Shown here one piece after another: positions 11,234 through 23,833 of a stretch of DNA of 64,000 nucleotides. The translations under genes and the position numbers were made by a program. Each line of letters begins with the position of its first letter. Within the stretch, counting starts at the first letter, position 1. The notes under the pieces are model-generated. The model was not told the origin of the DNA, searched no databases, and worked only from the letters and a program-made list of their open reading frames with translations. Origin of the DNA: Paratinospora sagittata (lineage: Eukaryota > Streptophyta > Magnoliopsida > Ranunculales > Menispermaceae); assembly GCA_035771175.1 (NCBI GenBank), contig CM069607.1, forward strand, positions 17,492,001 through 17,556,000, given 5' to 3'.

Positions 11234-12715
11234 CAAGGATTGTAGAGAGGCATCAATGTATAGTATAAATCGAACTCCACTCCTTAGAATGATCAGTACC
11301 AGTGCTGTCGTGAGGCATTTTTTCAACTCTTGAAATGATGATTCACAGGCTGCATCCCAAATGAATCGTGTTTCTTTCTGAGTGTCATTGGTTCGACAAT
11401 CTTGAAAAAGTCTTTGATGAAGCGTTTATGGTAGCCAACTACGCCAAAAAAGCTTCAAATCTGAGTGACGTTCGTTGGCTGCTTCAAACTCAATACAACT
11501 TTAACTTTTGAAGGGTCCACCTCAACACCTTGCCTGAAACCACATGACCTAGGAATTGTACTTTCTTTGCCCAAAATTGGCACTTAATCAGCTTTGCATA
11601 TAACTGATGGTCTTTTAAAGTCTAGAAAACAATCCTCAGGTGCTTTTTATGGTCCTCCTCCGTTGGTGAATTTACCAAAATATCATAGACAAAGACCACC
11701 ACAAATCAGTCTAGATATGGCCCGAAGATACGATTCATCATATTCATGAACACTGCAGGTGCATTTGTTGGACCGAACGACATAACCACGAACTCATAGT
11801 GCCCATACTGAGTTTTGAAGGTCGTTTTGTATATGTTCGACTCTTTGATCTGGAGTTGATGATAACCGGATCGTAGATCGATGTTAGAGAAGAATTTGGC
11901 ATCTCTAACTTGGTTGAACATATCACTGATCTTGGACATTGGGTATCTGTTTTCGATGGTTACGTTATTCAGTTTGCGATAGTCGATACAAAGTCGTAAC
12001 GAACCATTTTTTTTGCATACTAACAAAACTGGAGTACTCCATACTGATGAATTTTTTCTGATGAAACGTGCACTTTCCAATTCCTTCAGCTGTTGTCCAA
12101 CTCCACCAACTCAACATTGGACATTATGTATGGTGGAATGAAAATGTGCTCAGTTCCCAGTATGAGCTTGATCTCAAAGTTGAATTTCTGAACTAGAGGT
12201 AGACCAAGAAGTTAGTTTAGGAAAACTGTTGGGAATTTAAATATGATTGGGATGTCATGTAGTTTAGGAGGATATAGTGATCATGGTTCATTGTCATCAC
12301 TAATGGATAGAGTTGTGTATCCATTTCCTTGTTTCCTGAATCTTGACAAACTCCCCCGTGGGCAAAGTTAACTGAACTTGCTTCTTCATACAATCGATCT
12401 TTGCTTTCAGTGTGCAAGCCAGTCCATGCCTAGGATGATGTCAAAGTCTTCAATGTCCATCACAAAAAGATCTGCATATATTATTTGTTCTTTCATTAGA
12501 AGCTTACATCGGGAACACTATAATTTCACGTCAGTACTAGATCCTAAAGGTGATGTGACATGGATTATGATTTCTGTGGGTTCAGGATACAACCCTAGAT
12601 GTCTTACCAATGCAGACGATATAAAAGAATGTGTAGCACCCGAATCGAACAAGACATGCACCATTGTATTGAACAGGGGAAATGTACCTTCGACTACATT
12701 GTTGTCTGGGAGGGG
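11234..12715 (-). pseudogene. pol remnant of A1, protease and RT part
   Basis: Minus strand. Protease starts near 12690 with FNTMVHVLFDSGATHSFI, the retroviral aspartic protease motif D-S-G-A. RT at 12080-11300 has [20 protein letters not shown] and [15 protein letters not shown]. The catalytic box near 11680-11700 reads FVYD rather than FVDD: one of the two adjacent aspartates is tyrosine, so the polymerase would be dead even without the frameshifts. The region 12217-12560 has several stops. It lies downstream of gag in the usual Ty3/gypsy order. Confidence 0.8.
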
Positions 12716-14001
12716 TTGTTGAGCGATGGCAAATGCTCTGCCATGGTTCCGTTGCCCCTGGTTCTGCTGGTTTTGCCTGGGTTGGGCATTAGCAGCAGGT
12801 AGTGCTTGTTGGACTGGAACATCGGGAACAGGTTGTTGAAGGTACGGACAGGCATTTCTTACATGGCCCTGCTAACCGTAGTTGTAACACGTCAACCCCT
12901 GCTGCTGATGGTTCTGTTGGCCATGCTGATTGCGGTGCTGACCACCACCTCTGCCATTGCCGTTTCGACCGCCACCCCTGCCATTACGGCTTCTTCTGCC
13001 ATGATTGTGAAAACCCTGATGGTCAGGGTTAGATTGTCCAGCAGTAGGTGTCGTGGCCTCATTCTTCTGAACAGGGGTTGGGAGGGTTGGGTTTTGATTA
13101 TAGTAGGGCTTTTTCTTGTTGCCCTATTGGGAAAATGTTGCAGGTCATTTTCTCCTATTCAGCCTCTGCTCCTGCACAATCTTCTCCTGCTCAAAACTTA
13201 TGGCTTTGTCAATGACGTCCCTGTAAATCTTGAGATCCAAGATCGACAAGGCTTATCGAATGTCAGGACGAAGGCCATTGTAAAATTTCTCGGTCTTATC
13301 TTGCTCCATGAGATGGTGGAGAGGGAGTAGACCGATAATTCTTTAAACTTGCCAATGTACTCCCAGACTGTCATGCCGCCTTGGTATAGTTTGGCCAACT
13401 CCTGACGCTTCTGCCTCTTCACAGTTCCAGGGAAGTACTCATCAATAAACAGTGACTCAAACTTTTGCCAAGTTATGTCTGTAGTGTTAACCCATGTGTC
13501 CTCCTTTACTGTTATCCACCATGTATTTGCTCCACCAATAAGTTGGTAGGTTCCAAGTGGAATCTTTCGAGCCTCATCGACTCCCATTGCATCGAGAGCC
13601 TTCTTTGACTCATCCAGCCATTTCCGCACCTCTTCAGCATCAATGGTGCCAGCAACAGTAAGAGGTTGTAGCCTCTTGTATTTCATAATCTGGTTGGTTT
13701 GATTCTCCGACCCAGATCTCATAGGTGCCTGAACAGTGACAACCTGATTAGCTGCGGTCTCACGAACGGCCTTCTGAACAGTTACTTTCCTCACCTCGAT
13801 AAATCTTGCGAAAAAAACTTCCATACTCGAAGGTATGGCAATAGATGTGGGTTGGAGTGGCATTGCCTGCCCAGACATAGCAGCAGTGTCGGGTGTGGCC
13901 GGTGCTGTCGTCGGAGGCGACGGTTCCTGGTTTTGAATCTCAGAAGGTGCCTCCTCTGTTGGATGGACAGTACGTGGCCTTCCTCTCTTCCTGGTTTGCA
14001 T
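12716..14001 (-). pseudogene. gag remnant of A1
   Basis: The start is ATG at 14001 (MQTRKRGRPRTVH). A proline-rich leader is followed by a capsid region with AEEVRKWLDESKKALDAMGV, then EYFPGTVKRQKRQELAKLYQ and MTVWEYIGKFKELSVYSL, typical of plant chromovirus gag. The frame is lost near 13320. A glycine/arginine/asparagine-rich linker follows at 12900-13060. The zinc knuckle near 12850-12895 reads CYNYG*QGHVRNAC: the second cysteine has become tyrosine and a stop follows, so the RNA-binding finger is broken. A2 has the same gag. Confidence 0.8.
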
Positions 14002-14741
14002 TTTCTCATTGGCAAGGAGAAAATAAAACCATGATTTAGGAAATTGTAGCCAAGTATAATGTTATGGTATTCTCAGCAACAATTTTGAGAGTATTGTAAT
14101 ATAAAACCACATATTTTTCTAAGTATAGTGTAAGGTTTTTGTTGAGAAATCAAAGAATCTTATGTGCCTCGTATGTTTGGCCACGATGTTAAAAACAAGG
14201 TTAGAATGTTTATAATAAGTATAAAACTTTGCAAGTATTTCAAATGTTTTGGTTCTGGTTTTTGTGAACATACATATATATTTCATTGAAAATCCATACG
14301 AGTCATAAAAATTCTAAGATTTTCCTCGGTAAGTATCCTGATCTAACGTTCTATCGCAATCTTATGTATTCAAACTCTTTCGCTTAGTCTCTTCGATTAT
14401 TATCCAAATTCGTTTGTCCCATACCACATGAATTTGGTAATAAGGGTGTCAACCAAGTTAAGTTGTATGAACACGGTCTCTATAAAACATCGGCTAAATA
14501 GTAGTTCACTAATAGTATCGTCCAAGTTTACTCCTCCCATACCGTGTAAACTTAGTGATAATGTTAGTAATGCAACTTTCTCCAAATGTTTCATTTCACA
14601 CAAGGTCGTGGGTTTTCTTACTTCCACATTTTATTTAGTATCCTCCATTTTTGTTGTGTCCCATACCACTCCAAAGTTAGTGATACAAAAGAAAGAATGG
14701 TTGTAAGTTGGCCCACCAAAGATAGTCTTAAACAAAACATT
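14002..14741. other. Non-coding spacer between the upstream ORF and gag of A1
   Basis: About 740 bases, AT-rich, with no ORF that I would support and no match to the LTRs in the window. It could hold signals for expressing gag downstream of the upstream ORF, such as a splice acceptor or a re-initiation site, but I cannot point to one. Confidence 0.4.
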
Positions 14742-16376
14742 TCATTCATATATATAATAAATTTTTACGATGCCAGTGATCATTCCTGATTTTTGCTGCC
14801 TACTACTGCTCTTTCTAGACCTCCTGCTAGGTACAAAAAGACTACTAGAAGAAGGCTGAGAATTTGCTCGTTGTTCTTCGACGTTTTGCATACGTGTTAA
14901 CAAAGTATTTTGAGTCTCCTCTATCCGAGCAATACTAGCTACTATCACGTTTAACTGCTCGAATGGGTTAGTCGATTGCCCCATCGATGGTTGGTTGGTT
15001 GACTGTCCCATAGGTGGAGGGTAGGCCGTAGGCATTGGTGGAAAGTATTGGTCATATGGTTGACTCATAGGTGTGGGGTAGTTGTTTTGACTGTACGGGG
15101 ATTCCCTAACTGGAACCCCTTGGACATTTGGATATGCTTGGGTTGAAAAGTCTTGAAATCATGGGCTCATTGGGATGTCCTGTCTTCCAAGATTTGGTGC
15201 CATAAGATTTTGTTGTCGTTGGTTCACAGGAACTTGTGGAACTGGCTGATACGGTACTTCAGGAGTTGGAAACCTTTGGTACGTAGTATTGCCTTGAGTT
15301 AGCATGTTCCATGAAGGTGGATTTGCTGGAACTTCTTGTCTATACTGATTTGGTTGAGGTTGATTTAGTTTGGCAAATAAATCTTCCTCAGAGAACAGGT
15401 TCTCGGTTGGATCATTATTCGAGGCTGGGTCTGACGTAGGGTTCTAGTTTGGCTCGTTATTTGGTAGCTCCCTAACAGGGATCTTCCGTCGACTTTTTCG
15501 GTAACAATGTCCATTTTCGTTTCTAATTCTTTTGCCATTTCCTCCAAAAGTCGCTCCAAATACTTCCTCATCTGTTAACCCTCCACTTGTGACAAATGTC
15601 TTGAAGATAGAGGTTGTTGTAACCGCCTCAGTGATCTGCTTCGAAAACTCATCAAAAGTGTTGATGTTTGCCTCGTATAGCATCCTCATGATCAAGACTT
15701 CGTAGCCGAGGAGTTCCTTTCTTAAAGAGTTTTGAATCACCCGTAACATTTGTTGGATGATGATGTGAAGTAGTGAGACCTTAATTTTCTTCTCTATACA
15801 GTATAGCACAAGAAGTTGAGCCCTTGACATAGCACCTCTAGTCACCTTTTCCGACAAGATGTTACCGAATACGATCTTTCCAAGGCCGGCAAGAGGTGGT
15901 TTAAGGAGATTGTTTGGGAGGAGGGCGTACGTCGATTGGGTGTACGGGTTTCTGGCGAGGGAATTGAACAACTGTTCGTTGGACTCCGTGACCTCTGACA
16001 CTATCAGGGGTTCATGTGGATCAATGATTATATCTTCAATCGGAATCTCCATAAGTTGGGCAATAACTTCGACGTTGATAGAAATTTTCGTTCCCCTGAC
16101 CGTTGTCCCCAAAACAGGGCTGATCCCATCTTCTTGAAGTCCTACGCAATTCATGGCTTCGTAGAAGGATTTCATCAAGTTGTAAGAGGCGTGACCCTCA
16201 ACTTTTGTTATGTTTAACCACACCAGTTTTGCGAGTCTTTCGTGAAGGATCGGATGGAGGCGGAGATCTTTATTGTCGATACTCCTCATAGTCATAATGT
16301 CCCTTTTATACACTTCCTTGAGTCTGGTGGGAATTGGTTCCCTACTACCGGAAGTCGTTCCTTCACTTGAGGCCAT
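14742..16376 (-). pseudogene. Extra ORF upstream of gag in A1 (544 codons, two in-frame stops)
   Basis: From ATG 16376 one frame runs to a stop at 14742, broken only by TAG at 15444-15446 and TGA at 15159-15161. There is no frameshift. Residues 1-310 form a folded-looking domain with RLKEVYKRDIMTMRSI, ASYNLMKSFYEAM, TTVRGTKISINVEVIAQLME and a leucine-rich LLHIIIQQMLRVIQNSLRK. The layout resembles the 'putative plant transposon protein' domain (I recall Pfam PF20167), which I cannot confirm here. Residues 311-450 are rich in Pro, Gln and Asn. Near the C-terminus there is a probable coiled coil (IARIEETQNTLLTRMQNVEE), then a Ser/Arg/Lys-rich end. It lies between the primer site and gag, where Tekay elements usually have no gene. 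Function is unknown; a captured host gene is a possible alternative. Confidence 0.65.
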
Positions 16377-16770
16377 TATTTTGCTGAAAGGAAATTAAGC
16401 TTGTGAAGGGCACAAAATATATTCCTAACATTTTTAAGATTTATTCTTTGTCCGTTAGACAATATTTTCTATTTTTCTCTTGATGTTTATGCCATCATTT
16501 AATCCAAATTTTCCATTAGCAATATGATATATATATCTCATATATACATAGATATATAGATATATATATATTTAATCATAACTATATATATAGTCTTCAT
16601 AAATCATAACTATATATATATTTGAATCTAAACTATATAAAAACGATATAGTTTTCTAGATATATATTCAACTATATATAATTCATATATATATAGTTCT
16701 AAAGATATATATATCTAATAAAAATTTTCGTCCCCTAATCTGGTGGACTTGGGTGGACCATAGACCTTAC
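16377..16770 (-). repeat. Leader of A1 with an AT-dinucleotide-rich tract
   Basis: This is the untranslated leader between the primer site and the upstream ORF. From about 16525 to 16720 it is built of TATATA and GATATA runs, a simple-sequence expansion with many short palindromes. No coding sequence is seen. Confidence 0.7.
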
Positions 16771-16782
16771 TCTCTGATACCA
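16771..16782 (-). promoter_or_regulatory. tRNA-iMet primer-binding site of A1
   Basis: The minus strand reads TGGTATCAGAGA, complementary (one mismatch at the last base) to the 3' end of plant initiator tRNA-Met. It lies five bases inside the 5' LTR end at 16788. It primes minus-strand DNA synthesis. Confidence 0.8.
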
Positions 16783-17322
16783 TTAAATGTCACACCCCGC
16801 CCGGACGCGCCTAAATCGGCGGGACACTCACGGACGGGGCGCGAATGCATTATAACAATAATTGAGTGCGCGGAAACACGATTAAGTACAAATTTGATTT
16901 CATTAATTTCAGAATATATTTGTACATGAAATAATTAAGGGAATATTCTCCCAAAATCCCCAATGAATAAGACAAATGGTACAAAATGTGGGCCCAAAAA
17001 CCAACACCCAGTCCACCCTAATCTCCTGTAAAAAATTGGATAACAAAGGGGTGAGCTACACGCTCAGTGGGTAAAATAGTTCGTGAATATAACAATTAAT
17101 AAAGAAAACTTCATAATCAAATATCTTAAATACACATCAGAGCATCATAATCAATCCAATATGTATGTATGGACGACACCGTCTCGTATTGGTTTGATGA
17201 GTGTACATCGCCTGAGTTCACGTACAGATGTCCCTCCCCAGGAGTAGCCGGGTTCTCATTGTACGTCCCGCCTCTGGAATGACGCTCTGGATTCACGTAC
17301 ATATGTCCCTCCCCAGGAGTAG

Positions 17323-20117
17323 TGTCACGACGCCCCTGACGTAGGCTGACGTCATGACCGGCACAATGTATTATACATTATATATACCCATATACAGTAT
17401 ACAATACACTGTCAGCATTCACATAGTCTCACAATCCTTTCCAACTTTTACCAAAATTTCGACAGCACCTCCCCATAAAATGGACAATTCACATTTTTTC
17501 CTAATATACCACAAATCAAATCAAAGAGATATATATAAATAATCATCATCACAGATATTCCATTCATTCCATTGATTCCCTTCATTCCACAAATTAAATT
17601 CTCACCTGATAAATATCTATGATCATCTCATTTTATCATCACAAGCATTTTATAACCCAAAATATCAAATCAAAATCCATGTTTCCTTAACACCCATATA
17701 TGTGATAATATATATATGTAGGATGTGATATATGTATTCATTTGAAAATAAAGAAAATGTAATTCATTTCCTTCCATACACGTACATTAACAAAATAAGA
17801 ATCTAACTCACATATCTATTCTCGTGCTTTTCCTTTTAACTCTGTACCTGAAATATTGAAGGAAATGGAGTGAGCAACCAACAGCTCAGTGAATATATTT
17901 CTTGAGATGACAATTATATACATTTAGAGAAATATGACATTTAAAATTATTTCAAACACTTATTAAACACATGCATCATTCAACGAATATATTATACATG
18001 TCAACAACATAAATTTCATGAGTTTTCAAGAAAACAATGCATTCTTTTTTTCACAAAATCCACAATCTCCCTCCTTCAAGGCAAGAGAGTGAGTCTATCC
18101 CTTGTATGGCCGTTACAAGGTAGCCACAACCTCTTATTATCCAATTCACAGTCATTTCAAGAATCTCCAATCCTTGTTAACACAGACCTACTGACAATGA
18201 GGTTACGCATAACACTCATCCGGGTCTAATTCCTAACTATATGACAACATATGCGATCTGCCTTCACACGTCTCGCATACTCCAAATGCCAAAATTATTT
18301 TGAATGATCAATAAAATACAATGCACGTACGTATATAACATGTTTACAATTAAACATTTCATATAAATAAAATGCCATACAAGAACCAAAATCAAGAAAA
18401 TATACTCATAGTACAACACTTTCCAACTTAAACCCAATCATCGTCGCTTTCGAGTCCAGCTCCAATTTAAATCCAATTAACTCAATCTGTCACAATCACT
18501 CCATAATTCAATTTCATTTATTCATCTTCAATTTCTCAACTCACTTCAAATCATTAAGAATAAAGATCAACCTGAATAATCTTATACCCATTCCGTGAAT
18601 TTAGATTCCAACTCACTTTAGGACTCATAAACAGTTGAAGAAACTATTATCTCGTTTCTGTGGTCAATCTAGATATTTCCACAAGAAATAACAGTGAAAA
18701 TAGATTTCCTATTTCATATTTTCACTAATTCTCAGTTTATTTTTCTACTGGAACACATATCAATTTTATTAAAAATCTAGAACATTCCTAAAATTATTCT
18801 GTCCACATCGACACGTGTAAAATCACTCATTCTGTCATTCTACTACCTTCAACAGGTATTTTATTGAGATTTTACACATTCGCGAAGGTCACGACAGTGA
18901 ATTTTACTCACCAAAATCATATATTTAGTTACTAAAAATATCAAAGGATATCCAAAAATCACAATCTTAGTATCGAAACGTCCAGAATTCAATTCTCTAC
19001 GATTCTATGATCTCAAACTGGAGTTTCATTGGATTTTAATTCCATTTTATTCATTGGATATGATCATAGTACTATTCACATTATCACTATTCATTGGAAA
19101 CATGTCAATTTTTACTACAATTGTCAAACGGTCTCCAAAAATCATGAAATTAGCATCGATGGACTCGCAACAGTTCATTCTTCTATTCTATAGCCTTAAA
19201 CTAGAGTTTCATCGGGTTTTAAATGATTCAAATGGTTTCCAATCGAAACTCTAAATTCCAACAAACTTCCAACGGCTATAAAAATTTCAAATGAATACAT
19301 AAATTCAATCTAACCATATATTTAAGGTTTCTACAGCCTAGGAAGTGTTTTCCAACCTTCCTAGCGGATTTTCATTCACGTTGGGTCAAAACCCCAATTT
19401 TTGCAAACGTCGTAAAACGGCTCCCACAACAAAAATTACTCCGAAAGAAAGGTTACATCTAGCTTAGATATCAAGTTCACGAAGAAATAGAGTGAAAATC
19501 ACTTACCGCGAGTCCCGATTTTGTGCGAATCTCGTGTTTCTCCCTCTTTTTCCTCTCTTCCCTTCTTTCGTTCCGTCCGTTCTTCTCTCTCTTTTTTTTT
19601 TTCTTTCTTTCATTCAGCAACTCATTTCTTCTCTCTCTTCTTTTATTTTATTTTTATTTTTTTGTTTGGACGTTGGTGAGAGAGATTGAGAGTAGAAATG
19701 AATTCTTTTATTTTTATTTAAACATTTGAGAAAGTGTGAGATTAGACATGAGAGATGATAATTTTATAGACAAAAGGATCCAATGCACCTCATGCTCAAT
19801 AGTTAACCAACTCACCCCATTAAATTTCATTAAATTCAACTCATCTCATTTCTATAATTCATTTAATAATCATACTCCAATCCACATATTTAAATAACCA
19901 ACACCATAAATTACTCAATTTAATTCAACTCCATTTTTTTTAATTTTAAGCACCCGTATTAGATGATTCCATATATATCATCTTCATTTTATAATTTTAT
20001 TTATTTACTAATCATACACTCGTATATTTGACTCATACGTATAAAATATGTGTATTATACATCTCGATATACGCGTAATTCAACGTATGTATTTAATTAA
20101 AACAACGGGGTGTTACA
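17323..20117 (-). mobile_element. Solo LTR, family B
   Basis: A single LTR of 2795 bp from TGTCACGACGCC to GGGTGTTACA on +, flanked by AGTAG on both sides (17318-17322 and 20118-20122). No internal region is present, so it is the product of recombination between the two LTRs of one insertion. It matches the LTRs of B1 (39252 and 56849) but is clearly more diverged from them than they are from each other. A TGACGTCA palindrome lies at 17347-17354. A pyrimidine tract lies at 19545-19670. The short ORFs inside are low-complexity and not genes. Confidence 0.92.
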
Positions 20118-20421
20118 AGTAGCCAAGTTCTCATTGTACGTCCCTCTCCAGAGAAATATAATGAATAGCGAGCATCACTTCTAACTATTCTATGAATCAT
20201 AAACCACATACGTCCCTAGGTGGTGCTATGTATGATGCCAATGCATGAACTGGTCCCGTCTTTACTTAACATTTAGACAGGATTTGGCAACGTCTAGTGA
20301 TCCTTATCAGGGTCGGTATCACTACGTGCAAGGTTAGGATATTCAATATTACTTGTATAAGCTGATAGCTTTCAAATAAGACCAACCAGATCAGTCTCCA
20401 GTTGAGAGGTGAGACACGAGG

Positions 20422-23363
20422 TGTGACGCCCCGAAAATTATTTCATCTAGCCCATAACCCAATTGTATTTTGCCCAAACTCTATGTGTTGCCTTGATATG
20501 TTTGGTGTTTGTTTGATGATTGTTTAATGTTTGTATAGTTAATGCTTGATAATGTATATAAATATATGTATCATAAATTGTATATGAGTCATGTTAAATT
20601 AAAGTTTAATGCATATGTTATTATTTATGCATGGGCTCATTAAACCATGAATTGATATGGGTTAGGATTGATGGAATAAAAGGATAAATGAAATTGAAGA
20701 TTTGGTGTATTAAATGGATTGGACATTTAAAATACATGTGGTTGGTATGGGTAGTATGAGACCAACACATGTGAAGGTTGGTGCATGAAAGTGGACAAGT
20801 GTCCAATGCCCACTTGTCTTCTTCAAGGAAGTGCTAGAATGAGTGGAGGGAACCAAGGAGAGGAAAACAAGGAGAGAATCAAGGAGAGAATCAAGGAGGG
20901 AATCAAGGAAGTGCTAGAAAGAGGTGAGTGGAGAGAAAAGAAAGAAGAAGAGAAAGGAAAAAAGAAGAGAAAGAAGGAGAGAGTTGCAGGAGTAAGAACC
21001 CTGCGAGATTTTCATCAAAGAATTGGATCTTTGGAATTTACCGTCAGATTGAGCTCAAATTTTGTCAGCACGTTCGTAGCTTATGGTTCTTCATTCTGGT
21101 CGGTGGAGATCTTGATCAGAGGTTTCTTCTGAGAGATCTAACCTCTCAAACAAAGCTGGCCGGAAAGTCTGGATTTTTCGCACTGTTTCGCTCAAACTTA
21201 TAGATCTCCTAAATCTACCCTTAGATGGTTATCAAATTTGGGTATGTAGTTTATAACTGATATTTATACATTCTGACCGGTGGAGATCGTAATTAGAAGC
21301 TTGTGCTAAGAGATATAACCTCTGAAACAAAGCTGGTCGGAATTTCTGGGTTTCTCGTTCCGTTTCGGTAAAACTTGTAGATCTCCTCAACGTACCGTTG
21401 GATGGATATCAAATTTGAGTATGTAGTTTACAACAGATATTTCTGTATTCTGAACGGTGGAAATATTTATACGTTAATTATTTTGTGTGATATAGCCATC
21501 TGAGTTTGGGTATTTGCAGCAGGAAAGGAGAAACTGTCTGATTAGACACTTGCTCATCAAATATCTTTTCGGTCCACCGTTGGATTGGGCTGATATTTGG
21601 ACAGAAGGTTTGTTTCTTCACATACTTCAATCTGTACGGTTGATTTTGTGATTACATATTTCTGTTAGTAGATTGATACATCTGAACAGAATAATACATG
21701 TGAAGAATTGGTAGGGTTGTTTGTATTAGACCTACATTTAGAATATGAACTTAGACCTTTCCAAATAACTTGCATGTCAACTATGTTGACCTAGTTGCCA
21801 TTGTTGATGAACCCATGATGCAAAATCAGTGATATACATGGCTGAACATGGTGACCTAGTGTAAATCGACAATAGGGCCTAAGTATGGAAAATTTCATAT
21901 TTTAGGGCTTTTGATGCTTTTGGCCTAGAATCATTGAATTTATGCAACTTATGTTTAATTAAGCATGATTAGAGTTGATTATGCTACTGATTTGGTGGTT
22001 GTGACCATATCATGGGTTAGGCCTACTTGTGATCAAGTGACCCAAATTTGGACATGTTTATGCCTAAGGAATTGAAAATCAGTATTTTTTGATTAATAGA
22101 ATGGTTTATGAATGAGAACTATGCATTAGAGGCCTAAGTCATGTGATTTGAGTTGAATGATGGGATTAAATGGGATTTAGGCCTATTAATTATATGTGGG
22201 CTGATTTATGGTTGATTTGTAATGTCTATGTAATTGAGCATAGAAATTGATGTATGGTAGGATATTGATGTATGTTTCAGGATCTTGATTGGGTTGATTC
22301 GGTTTGGTGGTCGTGTGTGATTAAATACTCTCGCGAGGCTTGGTTGTGAGTAGGCTTCACTTATGATTATATCATTTATGTCATCATATCACTTATATAT
22401 ATTGTATGTTGAAAGCATGAATGTGTTCTAATGTTTTGAATGATGCATTGATTTGAGAAAACCTTATGACTTTGGTTGGGCCCATCTATCTGGCTAATAG
22501 GGGGACTTGACCTTGTCATAGGAGGGTTTTAAGAAGGAAATGATTGGGATCAACGGCACGGTGAAATAGACGTGGGCTAGTAACCCAAGTAAACATGATT
22601 GGGATCAACGGCACGGCGAAATAGACGTGGACTAGTAACCCAAGGCATGTGGAATGTGGATCCAAATTGATAAAGTTTTACTTGCATCGAACTTATTATA
22701 AATGCTTGATATCTATATGTTATGAGCTTTTAATCATGCTACACATTGACATGCATACATGGTTTTTATTGATGAGTATTGATAGCATATTTGAAATCTA
22801 TTCACTGGGCATCGTTGGCTCACCCTCATTTTCCTCTTTCAGGTCCTTCTGTCCCGAATAAGGGCAAGGGAGTAGTCATATCTTGAGGGCCTTGCCTGCG
22901 AGAGAATCCAAGTCCTCTATGTGAGTTGAGAGGCATTTTGATTGAATTGTGTTTTAAATTATGAAGTACTATATTTTGGATTATGTAATTATAACACTTA
23001 CCACATTGTAGTATGGGTGAGTTGGGACTTGTTAGATAGACTATGTGGGCATATGACGGTTTTATTTGTACCCACAATTTTAGACTTTATGAGTATGTCA
23101 ATTTTAATGGACTGTAGGGATTATGATTATTATTTATGGTTCATTTTTTATGGATTATCTCTTGTCTTGGATGATTAATACGGTGGGTAGTTTTGTTTAA
23201 TACCTTTTGATATCATATCGTTGTTTGGGATAAGGCTTGTAGGGTCTCAACCACCTCACGGGAGTTGAGGAGTGGTCGGAGATGCCTACGCCGGGCGTCC
23301 CGTCCCGGCATTCCGCATGCCATTCCCTGCGGGGTTGGTGGTCCGGGGCGCGGGGTCGCCACA
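20422..23363 (+). mobile_element. Solo LTR, family C
   Basis: A single LTR of 2942 bp in sense orientation, from TGTGACGCCCCG to GGGTCGCCACA, with the exact duplication CGAGG at 20417-20421 and 23364-23368. It is the longest well-bounded C LTR on the plus strand. A purine-rich GA tract lies at 20840-20990. A 55-base unit ('gattgggatcaacggcacgg...') is repeated twice in tandem at 22541-22645. No gene is seen. Confidence 0.93.
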
Positions 23364-23823
23364 CGAGGTCTACTTAAATACCAATCGTTTAGAGCAGCAC
23401 GCTGCCTCCCGTTTACTATTTAAAGTTACTGAGGACAAGACTAAGTCTGGTTGAGCCAGATTGACCACTAATCTGGCATAACAACAGTGTAATACATGAA
23501 CTTTAATTATATAGGCATAAGTATGACAGTATGAACATTATACGCAATAATGCAATTTAAATGAATAGTAGACACAATGATAAATGAATGTAAACTTTAA
23601 TAAAAGGTATAAGACCCGCAAACCTATGTTTCGTTCCCCACCTTCAGATAAAACTCCTTTGGAGACTAGCGCCTTCCCACGTGCAGAACCGCGTTGCACC
23701 GCACAGAGAGTCTCGGAAAGAGAGTCTCAAAAGAAAAGACAAAAACTCAAAATGAGTGAAAAAGAGAAGAAAAATCACAATGAGAAGTGATTTTGGTGTA
23801 AGAAATGAGGAGGGGGAGGAGTT

Positions 23824-23833
23824 CTTTATATAG
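23824..23833 (-). promoter_or_regulatory. TATA box in the 5' LTR of A1
   Basis: The minus strand reads CTATATAAAG. The same box occurs at the same relative place in the other family A LTRs: 52699-52708, 59768-59777 and 32132-32140. It probably sets the start of the element's genomic RNA. Confidence 0.6.

Noticed and set aside
12802..13330. Long plus-strand ORFs opposite gag of A1
   Set aside because: They are antisense to the Gly/Asn-rich linker of gag and vanish in related copies.
19492..19729. Phe/Ser/Leu-rich ORFs that look like membrane proteins
   Set aside because: They come from the pyrimidine tract of the family B LTR.
20785..21203. Lys/Glu-rich ORFs on the plus strand
   Set aside because: They come from the GA-rich tract of the solo C LTR; other C LTRs do not keep the frame.
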